A stretch of 64,000 nucleotides of DNA from Chloroherpeton thalassium ATCC 35110 (GCF_000020525.1 NC_011026.1:2648001-2712000), one strand, 5' to 3'; positions 27,826-38,800 are shown, counted from the stretch's first letter. Notes: a model not told the origin generated them from the sequence alone. Program-made: numbers and translations.

Positions 27826-27897
27826 GGGCGAACACATAAGCTCGCCCCTACAAATCAATCGGCAACGGATGGTAAGGGCAGACCTACGTGTCTGCCC
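27826..27897. repeat. Double-hairpin intergenic repeat, family R2, copy 2
   Basis: It reads GGGCGAACACATAAGCTCGC, then CCCCTACAAATCAA, and ends GGGCAGACCTACGTGTCTGC plus CC. This is the reverse orientation of the copy at 13068-13140. With the R1 copy it accounts for much of the 424-bp gap between dnaG and the M23 peptidase gene; I see no gene there. Confidence 0.85.
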
Positions 27898-28063
27898 TGC
27901 TTTGACAGTATCAATTTACATGACCACAAGGACTTGTCATCTTGGTCGTTTATCTTTCTCCGAACGGGAAAAATTACCAGCTCATACTGACACGAATTGC
28001 TCGTTTTTTTACTTATAAATATTTATGTACTTCGCTATATCGTCACTGAAAATCGTTAGGAAC

Positions 28064-29356
28064 ATGATGAATCGTTTTTTGGCTTTTTGCCTTCTCGTTT
28101 TCGCACTCTCCTCTTGTGGCGGACCAGAACGCACCGCCGAACCGTCACAAACCGAAACAGCTTTTTCAACACTCGAAAAAAAATCCCCGCAAATTGACGA
28201 ATATGGCATCGTTACCGATTCGCTCGTTTCGCTGAAAAAAAACGTCAAACGGCATGAAACGCTTGCCGATATTTTGACGAACTACGATGTGCCTTACATT
28301 AAAATTGTGGAAATGGCCAAGCTGCCATCGGAGGTTTTTGACGAGCGCAGAATCAAGGCTGGAAGTAATTATGCACTCTATCTCTCGAACGATTCCGCGA
28401 AGTCCGTTCGTTACTTCATCTATCAAAAAACGCCGATTGACTATATCGTTTTCAACCTGTCAGATTCCTTACTTGGCGTTACCCAAGGGCAAAAACCGAT
28501 TGTCAGCAAAACCCGCACGATTACCGGCACGATTGAAGCCTCACTCTACGAAACTTTGATAGAACAAGGCGCAAGCCCGATGCTGGCTTTAAAGCTCGCC
28601 GATGTGTTTGCATGGCAAATCGATTTTTACGGCATTCAAAAGGGCGATTATTTCAAAGCGATCTTTGAAGAACAGTTTATCGATGATGAATCCATCGGCG
28701 TTGGCGAGATTTCCGCCGCGTACTTCTATCACAATGGAAAAGACTATTACGCATTTGACTTCGACGACGGCAAGCGCCGTGCCTATTACGACGAGGAAGG
28801 CAATAGCTTGCAAAAGCAATTTCTGCGTGCACCGCTTCATTTCTCCCGCATTAGCTCGCATTACTCGCGAAGCCGTTTCCATCCAGTGCTAAGAATTTAC
28901 CGTCCTCATTTAGGCATCGATTACGCAGCCCCGACGGGCACACCTGTTCGCTCGGTCGGCGATGGGGTCGTTGTGGAAAAGCGCTGGTCAAAAGGCGGCG
29001 GGCGAACCCTGAAAATTCGTCACAATAGCAACTATCAAAGCGGTTATTTGCATCTTTCGGGTTACGCGAAAGGAATTGTGAAAGGCGCGCGAGTCAAGCA
29101 AGGACAAGTTATCGGCTATGTTGGCAGCACTGGCCTTTCAACCGGCCCGCACTTGGATTTTCGCTTTTGGAAACACGGTCGCCTAACGAATTATTTGCAA
29201 ATGGAATTTCCGCCTACGCATCCCGTCAATCCAGAAAAGAAAGGTGATTTTATGAACCTCATGGCCGGCTATAAATCCCAATTGGATAAGCTTGAGCCGT
29301 CTTCAAACGACGTTGCTATCGCAGCGTCTACGCTTGAGGATAAGCGAGAGTTTTAA
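28064..29356 (+). CDS. M23 family peptidoglycan peptidase lipoprotein
   Basis: This is an exported metallopeptidase of about 430 residues that probably cuts peptidoglycan cross-links. The leader FLAFCLLVFALSSCGG ends in a lipobox Cys. An OapA/LysM-like region (KKNVKRHETLADILTNYDV) precedes the catalytic M23 domain, which has HLGIDYAAPTGTPVRSVGDG (zinc His and Asp), GYLHLSGYAKG and STGPHLDFRFW with the last catalytic histidine. The ORF can be extended to 28025, but the signal peptide favours the ATG at 28064 or 28067. It stands alone, convergent with the M61 peptidase gene across a perfect inverted repeat. Confidence 0.87.
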   Translation: MMNRFLAFCLLVFALSSCGGPERTAEPSQTETAFSTLEKKSPQIDEYGIVTDSLVSLKKNVKRHETLADILTNYDVPYIKIVEMAKLPSEVFDERRIKAGSNYALYLSNDSAKSVRYFIYQKTPIDYIVFNLSDSLLGVTQGQKPIVSKTRTITGTIEASLYETLIEQGASPMLALKLADVFAWQIDFYGIQKGDYFKAIFEEQFIDDESIGVGEISAAYFYHNGKDYYAFDFDDGKRRAYYDEEGNSLQKQFLRAPLHFSRISSHYSRSRFHPVLRIYRPHLGIDYAAPTGTPVRSVGDGVVVEKRWSKGGGRTLKIRHNSNYQSGYLHLSGYAKGIVKGARVKQGQVIGYVGSTGLSTGPHLDFRFWKHGRLTNYLQMEFPPTHPVNPEKKGDFMNLMAGYKSQLDKLEPSSNDVAIAASTLEDKREF

Positions 29357-29426
29357 TTGAACATGGAAATAGACGGATTTTTAGAATAAAAAAAAGTCCG
29401 TTCCGTCTGCCGATAACAGCTTCCTA

Positions 29427-29494
29427 TGTCAGCCTGAGCGGCGACGAAATGCGCCTCTGTTAAAAGTCAGCCTTCGTCGCCGCTCAGGCTGACA
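29427..29494. repeat. Perfect 22-bp inverted repeat between convergent genes
   Basis: The arms TGTCAGCCTGAGCGGCGACG (plus AA) at 29427-29448 and its exact complement at 29473-29494 flank a 24-nt loop. The outer TGTCAnnCTGAG matches the ends of family R1, but the inside is unrelated. It lies between the ends of the M23 and M61 peptidase genes and may act as a bidirectional terminator. Confidence 0.85.
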
Positions 29495-29577
29495 GGGAAA
29501 AAATCTATCTTTTATTCAAACTAAAAACATAAAAACAACGCCGCTTTTTGCTTGAACAAAACTCTCTTTCAAAAAAA

Positions 29578-31482
29578 TCACCCCCTCGTAATTCCCAATT
29601 TTGCGCCGTCATATGGGCAAAAGTCAAATTCAAACGGATGGGCGCGGTTGCAGGTCGGGCAATGTTTTTCCAGCGGCGGCTCGTCATGCGTGGCTTTCGC
29701 GCCGAGCCAATCCGCCCGAAACTTGATTGCCAATTGATCGAGTTCTTTTCCCATTTTTTCGTAAGTCACGACCTCCAATGTCGGATTTTCCTCCACTTGC
29801 ACCGTCACGGTTTTCGCCGCGCCGTGCTGCACGATCTCAAGCACCGCCGCCATGCCTGGCCTTAAAGCTTGCAGTGCATCCTCGTAATCGGCTTTCTCTT
29901 CGATTCGCGTGTCGTCAATTCTTAAAATTGTGTCGCCCCTATCAAGTCCTGCCTCGTAGAGCGGCGAGCCTTGCAAAGTCGGTTTTTCAATGACACATTT
30001 GTCATCGTCAAAAGTGAGGGACACTTCGCCCAGCCACGCTTTTCCGGGATGTTTTTTCCGAAGCGCCAGCCCCACGGTTGAAAGCAGTTTTTCAAAATCC
30101 GGCAAGTTTGAATCGTAAATAAACGACGAGAAAAAATGTTGCGCAAAACTTTCATTTGTTAGGTTTTCAAGCACGTTTTGCAAATCGGCGTTCGTGAAAG
30201 GGATTTCTGTTTTGCCATAAAAATTCCAAAGCGATTGCAAATACTCATCGAGCGTTAGGTGAAATTCCGTGCGCAAGCTAAGGTCAAGCGCAAGGCTGAG
30301 CGCCGCGCCGTAGGTATAATACGAGATAAAAATATTCGGCGTGTTGGTGCGGTCGTAAAACGAGGCTCTATCTTGAAAAGCGGCTTGTCGGCTCATTTCT
30401 ACCGGCGAGTGCAGTTTGCGCGAAGGCGTGTTGATGAGTCTTGTTAGGAAAACCGATAGTCGTTCGCAAAACTTATCCACACTTTGAACGCTCGCACGAT
30501 TCAAAAGCAAATTATCGTAGTAGCTCGTAATACCCTCACAGAACCAAAGCTCATCGGAAATATTTTCCCTATCAAATTGAAACGGTTCAAGCGACGCCGG
30601 ACGCAGCCGCTCGACATTCCATGCGTGGAAAAACTCATGCACCAGCGTTCCAGCGCTGTCCAACGCATCGGTTTTGAGCAGCTTTTGGCTCGTTAGAACC
30701 GTTGAGTTGCGATGCTCCATGCCGTCCCATTCCACATACGGTTGATAGGTACACATAAAAACATACTCGCCTGTCTCGAAGCGCGGCGCGTCCTTCCACA
30801 CCGCCAGGGATTCGCGCACAAGCCGTTTTGTCATTTTTTCATACACAGAAATTTCTTCGGACGCACCGGTATGAAACACGCCCAAACGCACGCCGAACTT
30901 GCTTTGACCGAAATCTTCTTTCCACTCGCGGATTTCGAAAGGTGCGATTTGAAGCGGGCTATCCATGAAATATTGCATGTTAGGCGCAAGAAACACATTC
31001 GGCGCTTCGGTTGGGAAAAGCTGCGTTAGGATTTTTTGATTTTCATCCGGCAAATCAACCGTTAGACGAATGCCCTGCTCGGCAAAATCCTTCGCCCAAA
31101 GAAATGCGGCGGGCATGTTCAAATGAATATATGTCGGATGAATAGATACATACGTGCCGTCGGCGCGGTCGCCAAAAAGCGTGTATGCCAATTTCACATA
31201 GCCTTGATGTCCAGAAATCTCCCACTGATGCGGGTTCGGCCTCGCAATTGAGAGCAAAATTCCCTCACGATCAAAAGCTTTTACGCTGTAAATATTTTTG
31301 GCAAATTCATGCAAGGAATAGCGCCCGGGCGAAGCGCGACTCATCGCCACAGTCAAGACATCGGGTTGCACATCCTCAAAAATCACGGTGACTTCCGCCT
31401 CGTGATGGGCGCGATTTTCAAATGAAATGTGATAGGACGTTTTTATAAGAAAGTTATTATCTCTTAAATCATTAATCACCAT
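29578..31482 (-). CDS. M61 family glycyl aminopeptidase-like metalloprotease with PDZ and zinc-ribbon tail
   Basis: This 634-residue protein has the peptidase M61 fold. The zinc motif is TLVHEFFHAWNVERLRP (HExxH), and the third ligand is likely the Glu in WFCEGITSYYDNLLL. A PDZ domain follows at about residues 500-585 (LQGSPLYEAGLDRGDTILRI). The extreme C-terminus has two CxxC-type pairs, CPTCNRAHP and CPYDGAK, where the second pair is incomplete (C-P-Y-D). No signal peptide is evident; the N-terminal MVINDLRDNNFLIKTSYHIS leads directly into the beta domain. M61 proteins prefer N-terminal Gly or Ala. It is a single-gene unit. Confidence 0.86.
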   Translation of the reverse strand: MVINDLRDNNFLIKTSYHISFENRAHHEAEVTVIFEDVQPDVLTVAMSRASPGRYSLHEFAKNIYSVKAFDREGILLSIARPNPHQWEISGHQGYVKLAYTLFGDRADGTYVSIHPTYIHLNMPAAFLWAKDFAEQGIRLTVDLPDENQKILTQLFPTEAPNVFLAPNMQYFMDSPLQIAPFEIREWKEDFGQSKFGVRLGVFHTGASEEISVYEKMTKRLVRESLAVWKDAPRFETGEYVFMCTYQPYVEWDGMEHRNSTVLTSQKLLKTDALDSAGTLVHEFFHAWNVERLRPASLEPFQFDRENISDELWFCEGITSYYDNLLLNRASVQSVDKFCERLSVFLTRLINTPSRKLHSPVEMSRQAAFQDRASFYDRTNTPNIFISYYTYGAALSLALDLSLRTEFHLTLDEYLQSLWNFYGKTEIPFTNADLQNVLENLTNESFAQHFFSSFIYDSNLPDFEKLLSTVGLALRKKHPGKAWLGEVSLTFDDDKCVIEKPTLQGSPLYEAGLDRGDTILRIDDTRIEEKADYEDALQALRPGMAAVLEIVQHGAAKTVTVQVEENPTLEVVTYEKMGKELDQLAIKFRADWLGAKATHDEPPLEKHCPTCNRAHPFEFDFCPYDGAKLGITRG

Positions 31483-31514
31483 GAAAATATTCTTTTAATA
31501 AACTCATTTTTCAA

Positions 31515-32501
31515 TTAAAACAATAAGCTTTCATTTATTATTTTCTGCGCATCAATTCTTTTTTTACATATCTCATAATACCTTTCATCCAACTCGTAAC
31601 CAATAAATTTTCTTTTTAACGTTAAACATGCAACGCCTGTACTCCCGCTTCCCATAAACGGGTCAAGAACCGTTTGATTCTCAAAGCTTACTAATTTCAC
31701 CAAATGATGCATTAACTCAACGGGTTTAAGAGTAGGATGGTCATTGAATTCCTCAGCCTTTTGCCTGACCTTTGGAATCACAAAAAACTTATCGTATTCG
31801 TCACTAAACGGCTCTGTTCGGATAATATTTGCGGCAACCCTGCCTTTTGGATGCGGATTGTGACCGACTTTCGTTTCTCCTTTCGCATAAGGAATTCTGG
31901 TATTTTCAATATTTAATGCGCCGGTACCATATTTGATGATATTTTTTGCCACACTTAATCCTTTTTCTAAAGGCTTCTGAATTAAAATAACCGGTTCATA
32001 GGCCGGTTTAATGCCCAAACCCGAACCTTTATATTGTACTCCCAATTCGGACGTCGGTTCATATTTTAATTTTTTATTTTCCGCATAATAATTTTCCGCG
32101 CCATTCTTCTTATAACCTTGAACATAATTATATTTCCCAACAACTTTACTTTCGCTACCAAGTTCTTTATCAATATCTAAGGCGACATCTCTACTTTTTG
32201 GCATCCCGTTTAAATAAGACCAGAACATCACATCTTTTATTAAAAAACCGGCATCCTCTAATGCAACCATTAATCTGTGCATAAGCCTAACCGAAGAAAA
32301 AACCAGCCCAAAACTCCCAGGTTTAAGCACTTTTACCGAGTCTTCCCAAATTTTCTTATCGGGTAAATCTTTATCCCAATAGTTATTTTGGTAAGATATT
32401 CCATACGGCGGGTCGGTTACCATTGCGTCTATGGAATTATCTTTTAACTCGCCGAGTCCGTAACAAGACTTATTATATATCTCGTAATGTTCTGATTTCA
32501 C
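31515..32501 (-). CDS. DNA adenine/cytosine-N4 methyltransferase, beta class
   Basis: This 328-residue SAM-dependent DNA methyltransferase has the catalytic motif IV TDPPYGISYQNNYWD at about residue 30. The SAM motif I VLDPFMGSGSTGVACLTL comes near the C-terminus. That order (IV before I) defines the beta group of N4-cytosine or N6-adenine enzymes. A DHPTLKPVELMHHLVKL stretch precedes motif I as usual. The start is GTG at 32501, overlapping the 3' end of the broken restriction gene by 29 bases. Since that gene looks inactivated, this enzyme may now be an orphan methylase. Confidence 0.9.
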   Translation of the reverse strand: MKSEHYEIYNKSCYGLGELKDNSIDAMVTDPPYGISYQNNYWDKDLPDKKIWEDSVKVLKPGSFGLVFSSVRLMHRLMVALEDAGFLIKDVMFWSYLNGMPKSRDVALDIDKELGSESKVVGKYNYVQGYKKNGAENYYAENKKLKYEPTSELGVQYKGSGLGIKPAYEPVILIQKPLEKGLSVAKNIIKYGTGALNIENTRIPYAKGETKVGHNPHPKGRVAANIIRTEPFSDEYDKFFVIPKVRQKAEEFNDHPTLKPVELMHHLVKLVSFENQTVLDPFMGSGSTGVACLTLKRKFIGYELDERYYEICKKRIDAQKIINESLLF

Positions 32502-33091
32502 TTTTATCCAATACTTGAATTAACGATTTACTGTAATTAATTAATAATTTATAACCATATTCTTTTGATTTTTCAGGAGGACAAATAACATAAAAACCAA
32601 AATCTTTTATTAACTTTTGTATCGATATAGACTGAGTTGAACGACTTCCTGCCTTTCTGTTCATCACTAACCGATGCAACAAAAGCGCCTAATTTTTCAT
32701 TTTTTCCATATACCATAAACTGCAAATCGCTCGAGCCTTTCCAAATACCAACAACCGTATATAACCGTTTATCAGAAAAAGCAAGTGCCTTTTCTTCGTT
32801 TGTGTCGTTCCATGTTCCGCCCCAACTTTTACTCGAAATAGAACATTGTTTGACTTCTAAAAATAATTCTTCTCCACTTTTTTTTGCATCAAAACCGTGC
32901 TTATCGACATTTAACAAATCATAATCCAAATAATTCGCAATGATGGAATCTCTTATAGCATTTATCGTAGTATCCGTATCATACATTTCAAATTTTTCCT
33001 AAAATCTTGATAATTCTTCCAATGCACTTATTCCAAACGTTCTAAACTCAGTAGAAACAGGTTGATAGTTTCCTTTTTCAAAGATTGTCAT
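32473..33091 (-). pseudogene. Restriction endonuclease gene with an in-frame stop and a frameshift
   Basis: Three consecutive reading segments look like one protein. Segment 1 is 32999-33091 (MTIFEKGNYQPVS to EELSRF), ending in TAG. Segment 2 continues in the same frame from 32986 (MYDTDTTINAIRDSI) and holds HGFDAKKSGEELFLEVKQ, a clear D...E-x-K nuclease core. Segment 3 is in another frame (to 32473) and reads ISIQKLIKDFGFYVI then CPPEKSKEYGYKLLINYSK. Segment 2's own frame decays after GRKSFNS, which places the shift near 32620-32640. The gene directly precedes and overlaps the methyltransferase, as in type II R-M pairs. The target sequence and exact family are unknown. Separate small genes are possible but less likely. 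Confidence 0.7.
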
Positions 33092-33522
33092 TTTATTATT
33101 TATGATTTTTGAAACAATTCATTCCACGAAAAAATTTTCCCAATATAGTTATAACAATCAACGGTGCATCCACACGTGTTCAACACCATATTTGTTTGTC
33201 CACTCACATTGATTTTTTAAGTGCCCGTTTTCGACAAAAATTCTTTAAACTGCTTTTTTACAAATATACTTGGCGATTGCATTTCCCAATTTTTCAACCT
33301 TGCCGGCTTAGCCCTGTTAATATTTTGTGATATATGCGCCTAAATTTCAACATAAGCTAACGTGAATGTATTGCCTTTTTATAGCCAATGCGATCTTGAT
33401 GCAATAAAAATTAGGCTAATTGCTGGCAGGCTTTTTGAAAAAAAATTCTGCGGGTTTCACATGATTATCAGTCTTTTATATTTCAGGTTTACTCCTAACA
33501 AAGAATTTAGCCTTTAATAATT
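33092..33522. other. AT-rich intergenic region, no gene seen
   Basis: A 431-bp gap between the 5' end of the restriction remnant and the response regulator gene. I see no RNA gene, repeat or convincing coding frame. It should hold promoters for the two diverging units. Confidence 0.5.
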
Positions 33523-34242
33523 ATGCTACAAAAAAAGGTCTTAATCATCGAGGATGATTTTGACATCGCTAACTTGGTCAAAATCAATCTGAGCGACATT
33601 GGCTGCGATTGCGATATTGCTGGCGATGGGCTTTCGGGAATTGAATATGCGCTGTCGAACAATTATGATGTTATCATTTTGGACATGATGTTGCCCAAGC
33701 TCGATGGGCTTGAAGTCTGCCAACGCCTGCGAAAAAACCACATCCTGGTTCCCATTTTGATGCTCACCTCACGCTCGGAAGAAGACGACAAAGTCACCAG
33801 CCTAAATGCCGGCGCGGACGATTATATCACCAAGCCGTTCAGCATTCGCGAGCTCACCGCCAGAGTTATCGCACATATTCGCAGATATCGACCGGAAAAA
33901 GAACCGAGCTTCATCAATTCAAAAAAAACATTTCTGTTCGATGGACTTTGCTTGGACACGGAAAATCACAAGGTCACACTCGCGAGCAAGGAAATTGAAA
34001 TCACAGCAAAGGAGTTTGATCTGCTAAGCCTTTTCATGAAAAATCCTGGGCGCACTTACTCCAGAACCGAATTGCTCGACCTTGTTTGGGGGGCGAGTTA
34101 TAGCGGATACGAACACACGGTAAATTCTCACATCAATCGCCTGCGGATGAAAATTGAGGAAAATCCAGCTAAACCAAAGTATATTTTAACGGTTTGGGGA
34201 GTCGGTTATAAATTTAACAATCAACTGAAGAAGTCAAGTTAG
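33523..34242 (+). CDS. OmpR/PhoB-type response regulator
   Basis: This 239-residue DNA-binding response regulator starts MLQKKVLIIEDDFDIANLVK with the acidic pocket (EDD). The phosphorylated aspartate lies in DVIILDMMLPKLDG, a threonine switch in LMLTSRSEED, and the conserved lysine in ITKPFSIRELTAR. The C-terminal half is a winged helix (LTVWGVGYKF end, TAKEFDLLSLFMKNPGRTYS). It is followed after about 90 bp by its likely partner kinase in the same direction. The signal and target genes are unknown. Confidence 0.9.
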   Translation: MLQKKVLIIEDDFDIANLVKINLSDIGCDCDIAGDGLSGIEYALSNNYDVIILDMMLPKLDGLEVCQRLRKNHILVPILMLTSRSEEDDKVTSLNAGADDYITKPFSIRELTARVIAHIRRYRPEKEPSFINSKKTFLFDGLCLDTENHKVTLASKEIEITAKEFDLLSLFMKNPGRTYSRTELLDLVWGASYSGYEHTVNSHINRLRMKIEENPAKPKYILTVWGVGYKFNNQLKKSS

Positions 34243-34332
34243 GCAAGCCACCACCGTGCCAAAATTATAATGCCAGCGTTGCCGGCGTCTCCCCTTTTCT
34301 AAATTTTGAGAACGTTGTTAGGAGTAGCTACT

Positions 34333-35835
34333 ATGATTTTTAAAAGCCTTCAGTTTAAGCTTTCCGTTTTATTTGTGGCCATCTTGATTATGATGAGCGC
34401 GGGCTACATCTATACCGCCACGCAATCCACGGGCTTGTATTTGGCCGAAACCACGCAAAAGTTGCATCAAAATTTGGCGGCAACCATTGCCGATCAAATC
34501 GATATTGATAGAAAAACGAACTACATCAATGAAGCACAAGTTCTCGATATTTTTGACAACGCAAAGCGCTACAATCCAACTATTGGGGTGTACCTTGTTG
34601 ATTTAACCGGAAAAGTGAAGGTCTTTTCATCCGGCTGCTCGGTTGAAGAACCCAGTGTTTCCATCAAAAAAATTGAGACTTTTCTCAAAGGCGATCAGCA
34701 ATTTCCCATTTTTGGAGATGATCCTGTCGATCCGAGTACGCCTCGCATTTTCTCAGCTCATTTAATAAAAACCGGTGATGAGACGCCACTTGCTTACCTT
34801 TATGTCACACTCGGATGCGTTAGTGCTGCGTCTACAGAAGCGATGATCGCTCATAGCTACGCGTTACGTATTTTGGTAGTGTCACTGGTTGTTGCGTTAC
34901 TTGCCGCCATGTTGATTGGCCTGGCAATGATTGCGCTGCTGACAAAAGACCTTTGGAGATTCGTTACTTTTATTCAAAAAATACAAGGCGGCGATTTTTC
35001 TAAACGCATCCATGTTTCATCCAGCAGCGAGCTTAAAGCCCTTGCAAACGCATTCAATGAAATGGCGGCCAAAATTGAGCATACCATGAACTTGCTCAAA
35101 GAAAATGAAAAGTTGCTTCGTGAATTTATCGCTAATATTTCCCATGACTTGCGCACGCCGTTAGCCTCCATTGAGGGCTACATGGAAACCATTATTTTGA
35201 AAAAACATCTCCTAAGTGAAAAAGAAAAACAGCAATATTTCAACACAATCTTAAAAAACACACGCACTTTGAATCGCTTAGTCAATCAGTTGCTTGACTT
35301 ATCAAAACTTGAAGCGCGACAGGTAAAGTTGAAACCCGAACCGTTTTCAATTACGGAGCTCATTCAAGATGTGATGCTGAAATTTAACCCACAGGCAACC
35401 GCATCGAACATTTCATTAAACGCGCACTTCCCGAGTCACACACCGTTCGTTTTCGCCGACTTGGGACTTATCGATCGGGTACTGCAAAACCTTATTGGTA
35501 ATGCGTTCAATCACACAGAAGAAAATGGCTGTATTGATGTAGAAATTGAAATGCTGGACGAGTACACGATGTATGTTCGCGTGCAAGATACAGGCAAAGG
35601 TATCGCGCCAGAAGATTTGAAACACATTTTTGACCGTTTTTACCAAGGAGACAAAGTCCGATCGAAGCATAAATCCGGTGCGGGACTCGGCTTAACCATT
35701 GCAAAGAAAATCATGGAGTTGCATCACAGTACTCTTGACGTAGAAAGCACGCTTGGCGTAGGAACGACATTTTCATTTAAGCTGCCTGTTTATGTAAGGG
35801 TCGCCGAATGCAACAAGCTTCTGCAAGACAACTAA
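34333..35835 (+). CDS. Membrane sensor histidine kinase with HAMP domain
   Basis: This kinase of about 500 residues has an N-terminal membrane helix (LSVLFVAILIMMSAGYIYTA), an extracytoplasmic sensor of about 150 residues and a second helix (ILVVSLVVALLAAMLIGLAMI). A HAMP linker follows (GGDFSKRIHVSSSSELKALANAFN). The catalytic part has His in FIANISHDLRTPLASIEGY, then NLIGNAFNHTEENG, DTGKGIAPEDL and GAGLGLTIAKKIM. An AGGAG site 9 nt before 34333 decides the start over a TTG at 34306. It forms a two-component pair with the upstream regulator. The stop is only 64 bp from the first CRISPR repeat, but no functional link is implied. Confidence 0.9.
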   Translation: MIFKSLQFKLSVLFVAILIMMSAGYIYTATQSTGLYLAETTQKLHQNLAATIADQIDIDRKTNYINEAQVLDIFDNAKRYNPTIGVYLVDLTGKVKVFSSGCSVEEPSVSIKKIETFLKGDQQFPIFGDDPVDPSTPRIFSAHLIKTGDETPLAYLYVTLGCVSAASTEAMIAHSYALRILVVSLVVALLAAMLIGLAMIALLTKDLWRFVTFIQKIQGGDFSKRIHVSSSSELKALANAFNEMAAKIEHTMNLLKENEKLLREFIANISHDLRTPLASIEGYMETIILKKHLLSEKEKQQYFNTILKNTRTLNRLVNQLLDLSKLEARQVKLKPEPFSITELIQDVMLKFNPQATASNISLNAHFPSHTPFVFADLGLIDRVLQNLIGNAFNHTEENGCIDVEIEMLDEYTMYVRVQDTGKGIAPEDLKHIFDRFYQGDKVRSKHKSGAGLGLTIAKKIMELHHSTLDVESTLGVGTTFSFKLPVYVRVAECNKLLQDN

Positions 35836-35899
35836 TCATTTTTAATGTTAGCAAAAAGTCTTTGCTATCTTGATCACTGATGTTGTTAATCTAACCGAT

Positions 35900-38800
35900 T
35901 TTTCAATTCCACATTGGTGCAATTAGATGATAGTCGCGACTTGTTCCATTTCTGTCTCTGTAATGTTTCAATTCCACATTGGTGCAATTAGATGTTGCTT
36001 CCGCTGATGGCGGAGAGCCTTGCGAGTGTTGGTTTCAATTCCACATTGGTGCAATTAGATGAACTCTTGTATTTCTTCAAGAGTTTTTTGATAAAGAAAG
36101 TTTCAATTCCACATTGGTGCAATTAGATGACATTGATGTTGATTATATCGTCCAGGACAATGATTGTTTCAATTCCACATTGGTGCAATTAGATGGTTTT
36201 AGTTGAGCGAGCGAACCTCTCATAAAGGCCAAGTTTCAATTCCACATTGGTGCAATTAGATGCCCTGAAGACTTTCCTGAAGACTTTAACGAATTGTCGT
36301 TTCAATTCCACATTGATGCAATTAGATGATTTTTCAACTTTTATGAAAGTAACGGGTGGAAAGTGTTTCAATTCCACATTGGTGCAATTAGATGTGTAGA
36401 AATCGAGACAAGGTTAGAGACTAAAACTCTGTTTCAATTCCACATTGGTGCAATTAGATGTATTGATTAATATGCAAGCTTTTATTTACTTTTTTCTGTT
36501 TCAATTCCACATTGGTGCAATTAGATGAAGAACAGAAGGAAATAACTCAAAAAAAAGTTAATATGTTTCAATTCCACATTGGTGCAATTAGATGCTATAT
36601 TTTGTAATGCGATTTTAATTTGATTGAAAAAGTTTCAATTCCACATTGGTGCAATTAGATGCTATATTTTGTAATGCGATTTTAATTTGATTGAAAAAGT
36701 TTCAATTCCACATTGGTGCAATTAGATGTTCGATAACGACAAACAGGAGATTTTAGACCTTGATGGTTTCAATTCCACATTGGTGCAATTAGATGTCATC
36801 GAGTGTACGGATGACGATGGGTTGGGTGCAATGTTTCAATTCCACATTGGTGCAATTAGATGCCGTTATCGGGTATTCCTTCTTGCCCGCAACGGAACGT
36901 TTCAATTCCACATTGGTGCAATTAGATGTCAGCGCGGGCATAGGCGCCGAAGCAGATAAAGTTTGTTTCAATTCCACATTGGTGCAATTAGATGAACCAT
37001 TTGTATCGGCGGATAACGGCGAGGTAATCGGTGTTTCAATTCCACATTGGTGCAATTAGATGGGAAGCTCCAGTAGTAATAGTTGAACCGAGAATTCTGT
37101 TTCAATTCCACATTGGTGCAATTAGATGGGGTCGAATATAAAATTAACGCCGAATACGTATTATTGTTTCAATTCCACATTGGTGCAATTAGATGTGATG
37201 AGACAAGGCGAAAAGAGCATTACACATTCAAGTTTCAATTCCACATTGGTGCAATTAGATGTGTTGGAAATGTAATTCTTCCTGGCAAAGTTGATATGTT
37301 TCAATTCCACATTGGTGCAATTAGATGTCTATTCTCGTTAAAGAGCTTGGATCGGGGGAAATGGGTTTCAATTCCACATTGGTGCAATTAGATGAAAAAT
37401 ACAAGATGCAATTACGTGTTGGTTATATTAGTTTCAATTCCACATTGGTGCAATTAGATGGGGAAACAATCATTGGTGCTGATATTTCTTTCGCGAGTTT
37501 CAATTCCACATTGGTGCAATTAGATGTTACACTTATAGGCGAATACAAGGGAATTAATATTAGTTTCAATTCCACATTGGTGCAATTAGATGGCGCAGTG
37601 ACGTTTGAGCCTGTGAAATTCACAATTGCGTTTCAATTCCACATTGGTGCAATTAGATGGCGCAGTGACGTTTGAGCCTGTGAAATTCACAATTGCGTTT
37701 CAATTCCACATTGGTGCAATTAGATGTGATCGTGTTTGATACGACAGGGCAATACATATCTGGTTTCAATTCCACATTGGTGCAATTAGATGGTCAATAA
37801 TTACGTGCAAGAGCACGAGGTTATACTCTGTTTCAATTCCACATTGGTGCAATTAGATGTGTGGGAATCATATCGTAGCTTTTGCTCTTGCCGGCGTTTC
37901 AATTCCACATTGGTGCAATTAGATGAAATACTTTGCGCATAGACGCTATGCCCAAAATTATGTTTCAATTCCACATTGGTGCAATTAGATGCGAACAATT
38001 TCTTCGTATAAACCCGAATATAACACGTTTCAATTCCACATTGGTGCAATTAGATGACTCTAATATCATCACTTTCGCTATATGTAGACCCCAGTTTCAA
38101 TTCCACATTGGTGCAATTAGATGGGCTAACGCCTTTTATGAAAGTCAGGGTGAGCCAAGGTTTCAATTCCACATTGGTGCAATTAGATGGAAGTCATAAA
38201 GCACTTTGAATGCGCTGTCATTGAGTTTCAATTCCACATTGGTGCAATTAGATGCCACCTGCAAATGTTTCCGAATAGCCATCAATCAGGTTTCAATTCC
38301 ACATTGGTGCAATTAGATGCCTTAAAAAGCCTTGACCGGCAATACTTTATTTGCACGTTTCAATTCCACATTGGTGCAATTAGATGTCGATACCGGCCGG
38401 GCAAAAGGAAATTGGCAGATGTTTCAATTCCACATTGGTGCAATTAGATGTATTTTCATCATTGTCTTTATCCATGTTCGTTTTTACAGTTTCAATTCCA
38501 CATTGGTGCAATTAGATGCGTACGCAAAATTTGTCGCTGATATTGCAGAAAAGCGTTTCAATTCCACATTGGTGCAATTAGATGTCATATCCAAAACATT
38601 GTATCACCCAAAAACGGCTCAGTTTCAATTCCACATTGGTGCAATTAGATGAATCTGTTGTTGAAGATTCAAGTTTTAAAGTAAAATCGTTTCAATTCCA
38701 CATTGGTGCAATTAGATGGAGTTTTCGCAACGCGCTTGCAAACGCATCGCGAGTTTCAATTCCACATTGGTGCAATTAGATGCTGTTCTTCAGTTAAATC

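Noticed and set aside
27740-28018. 92-residue ORF between dnaG and the M23 peptidase
   Set aside because: It runs through the R1 and R2 repeats and has no protein-like features.
34240-34330. Hairpin-like GC-rich stretch between response regulator and kinase genes
   Set aside because: Pairing is weak and there is no T-run, so I do not call a terminator.
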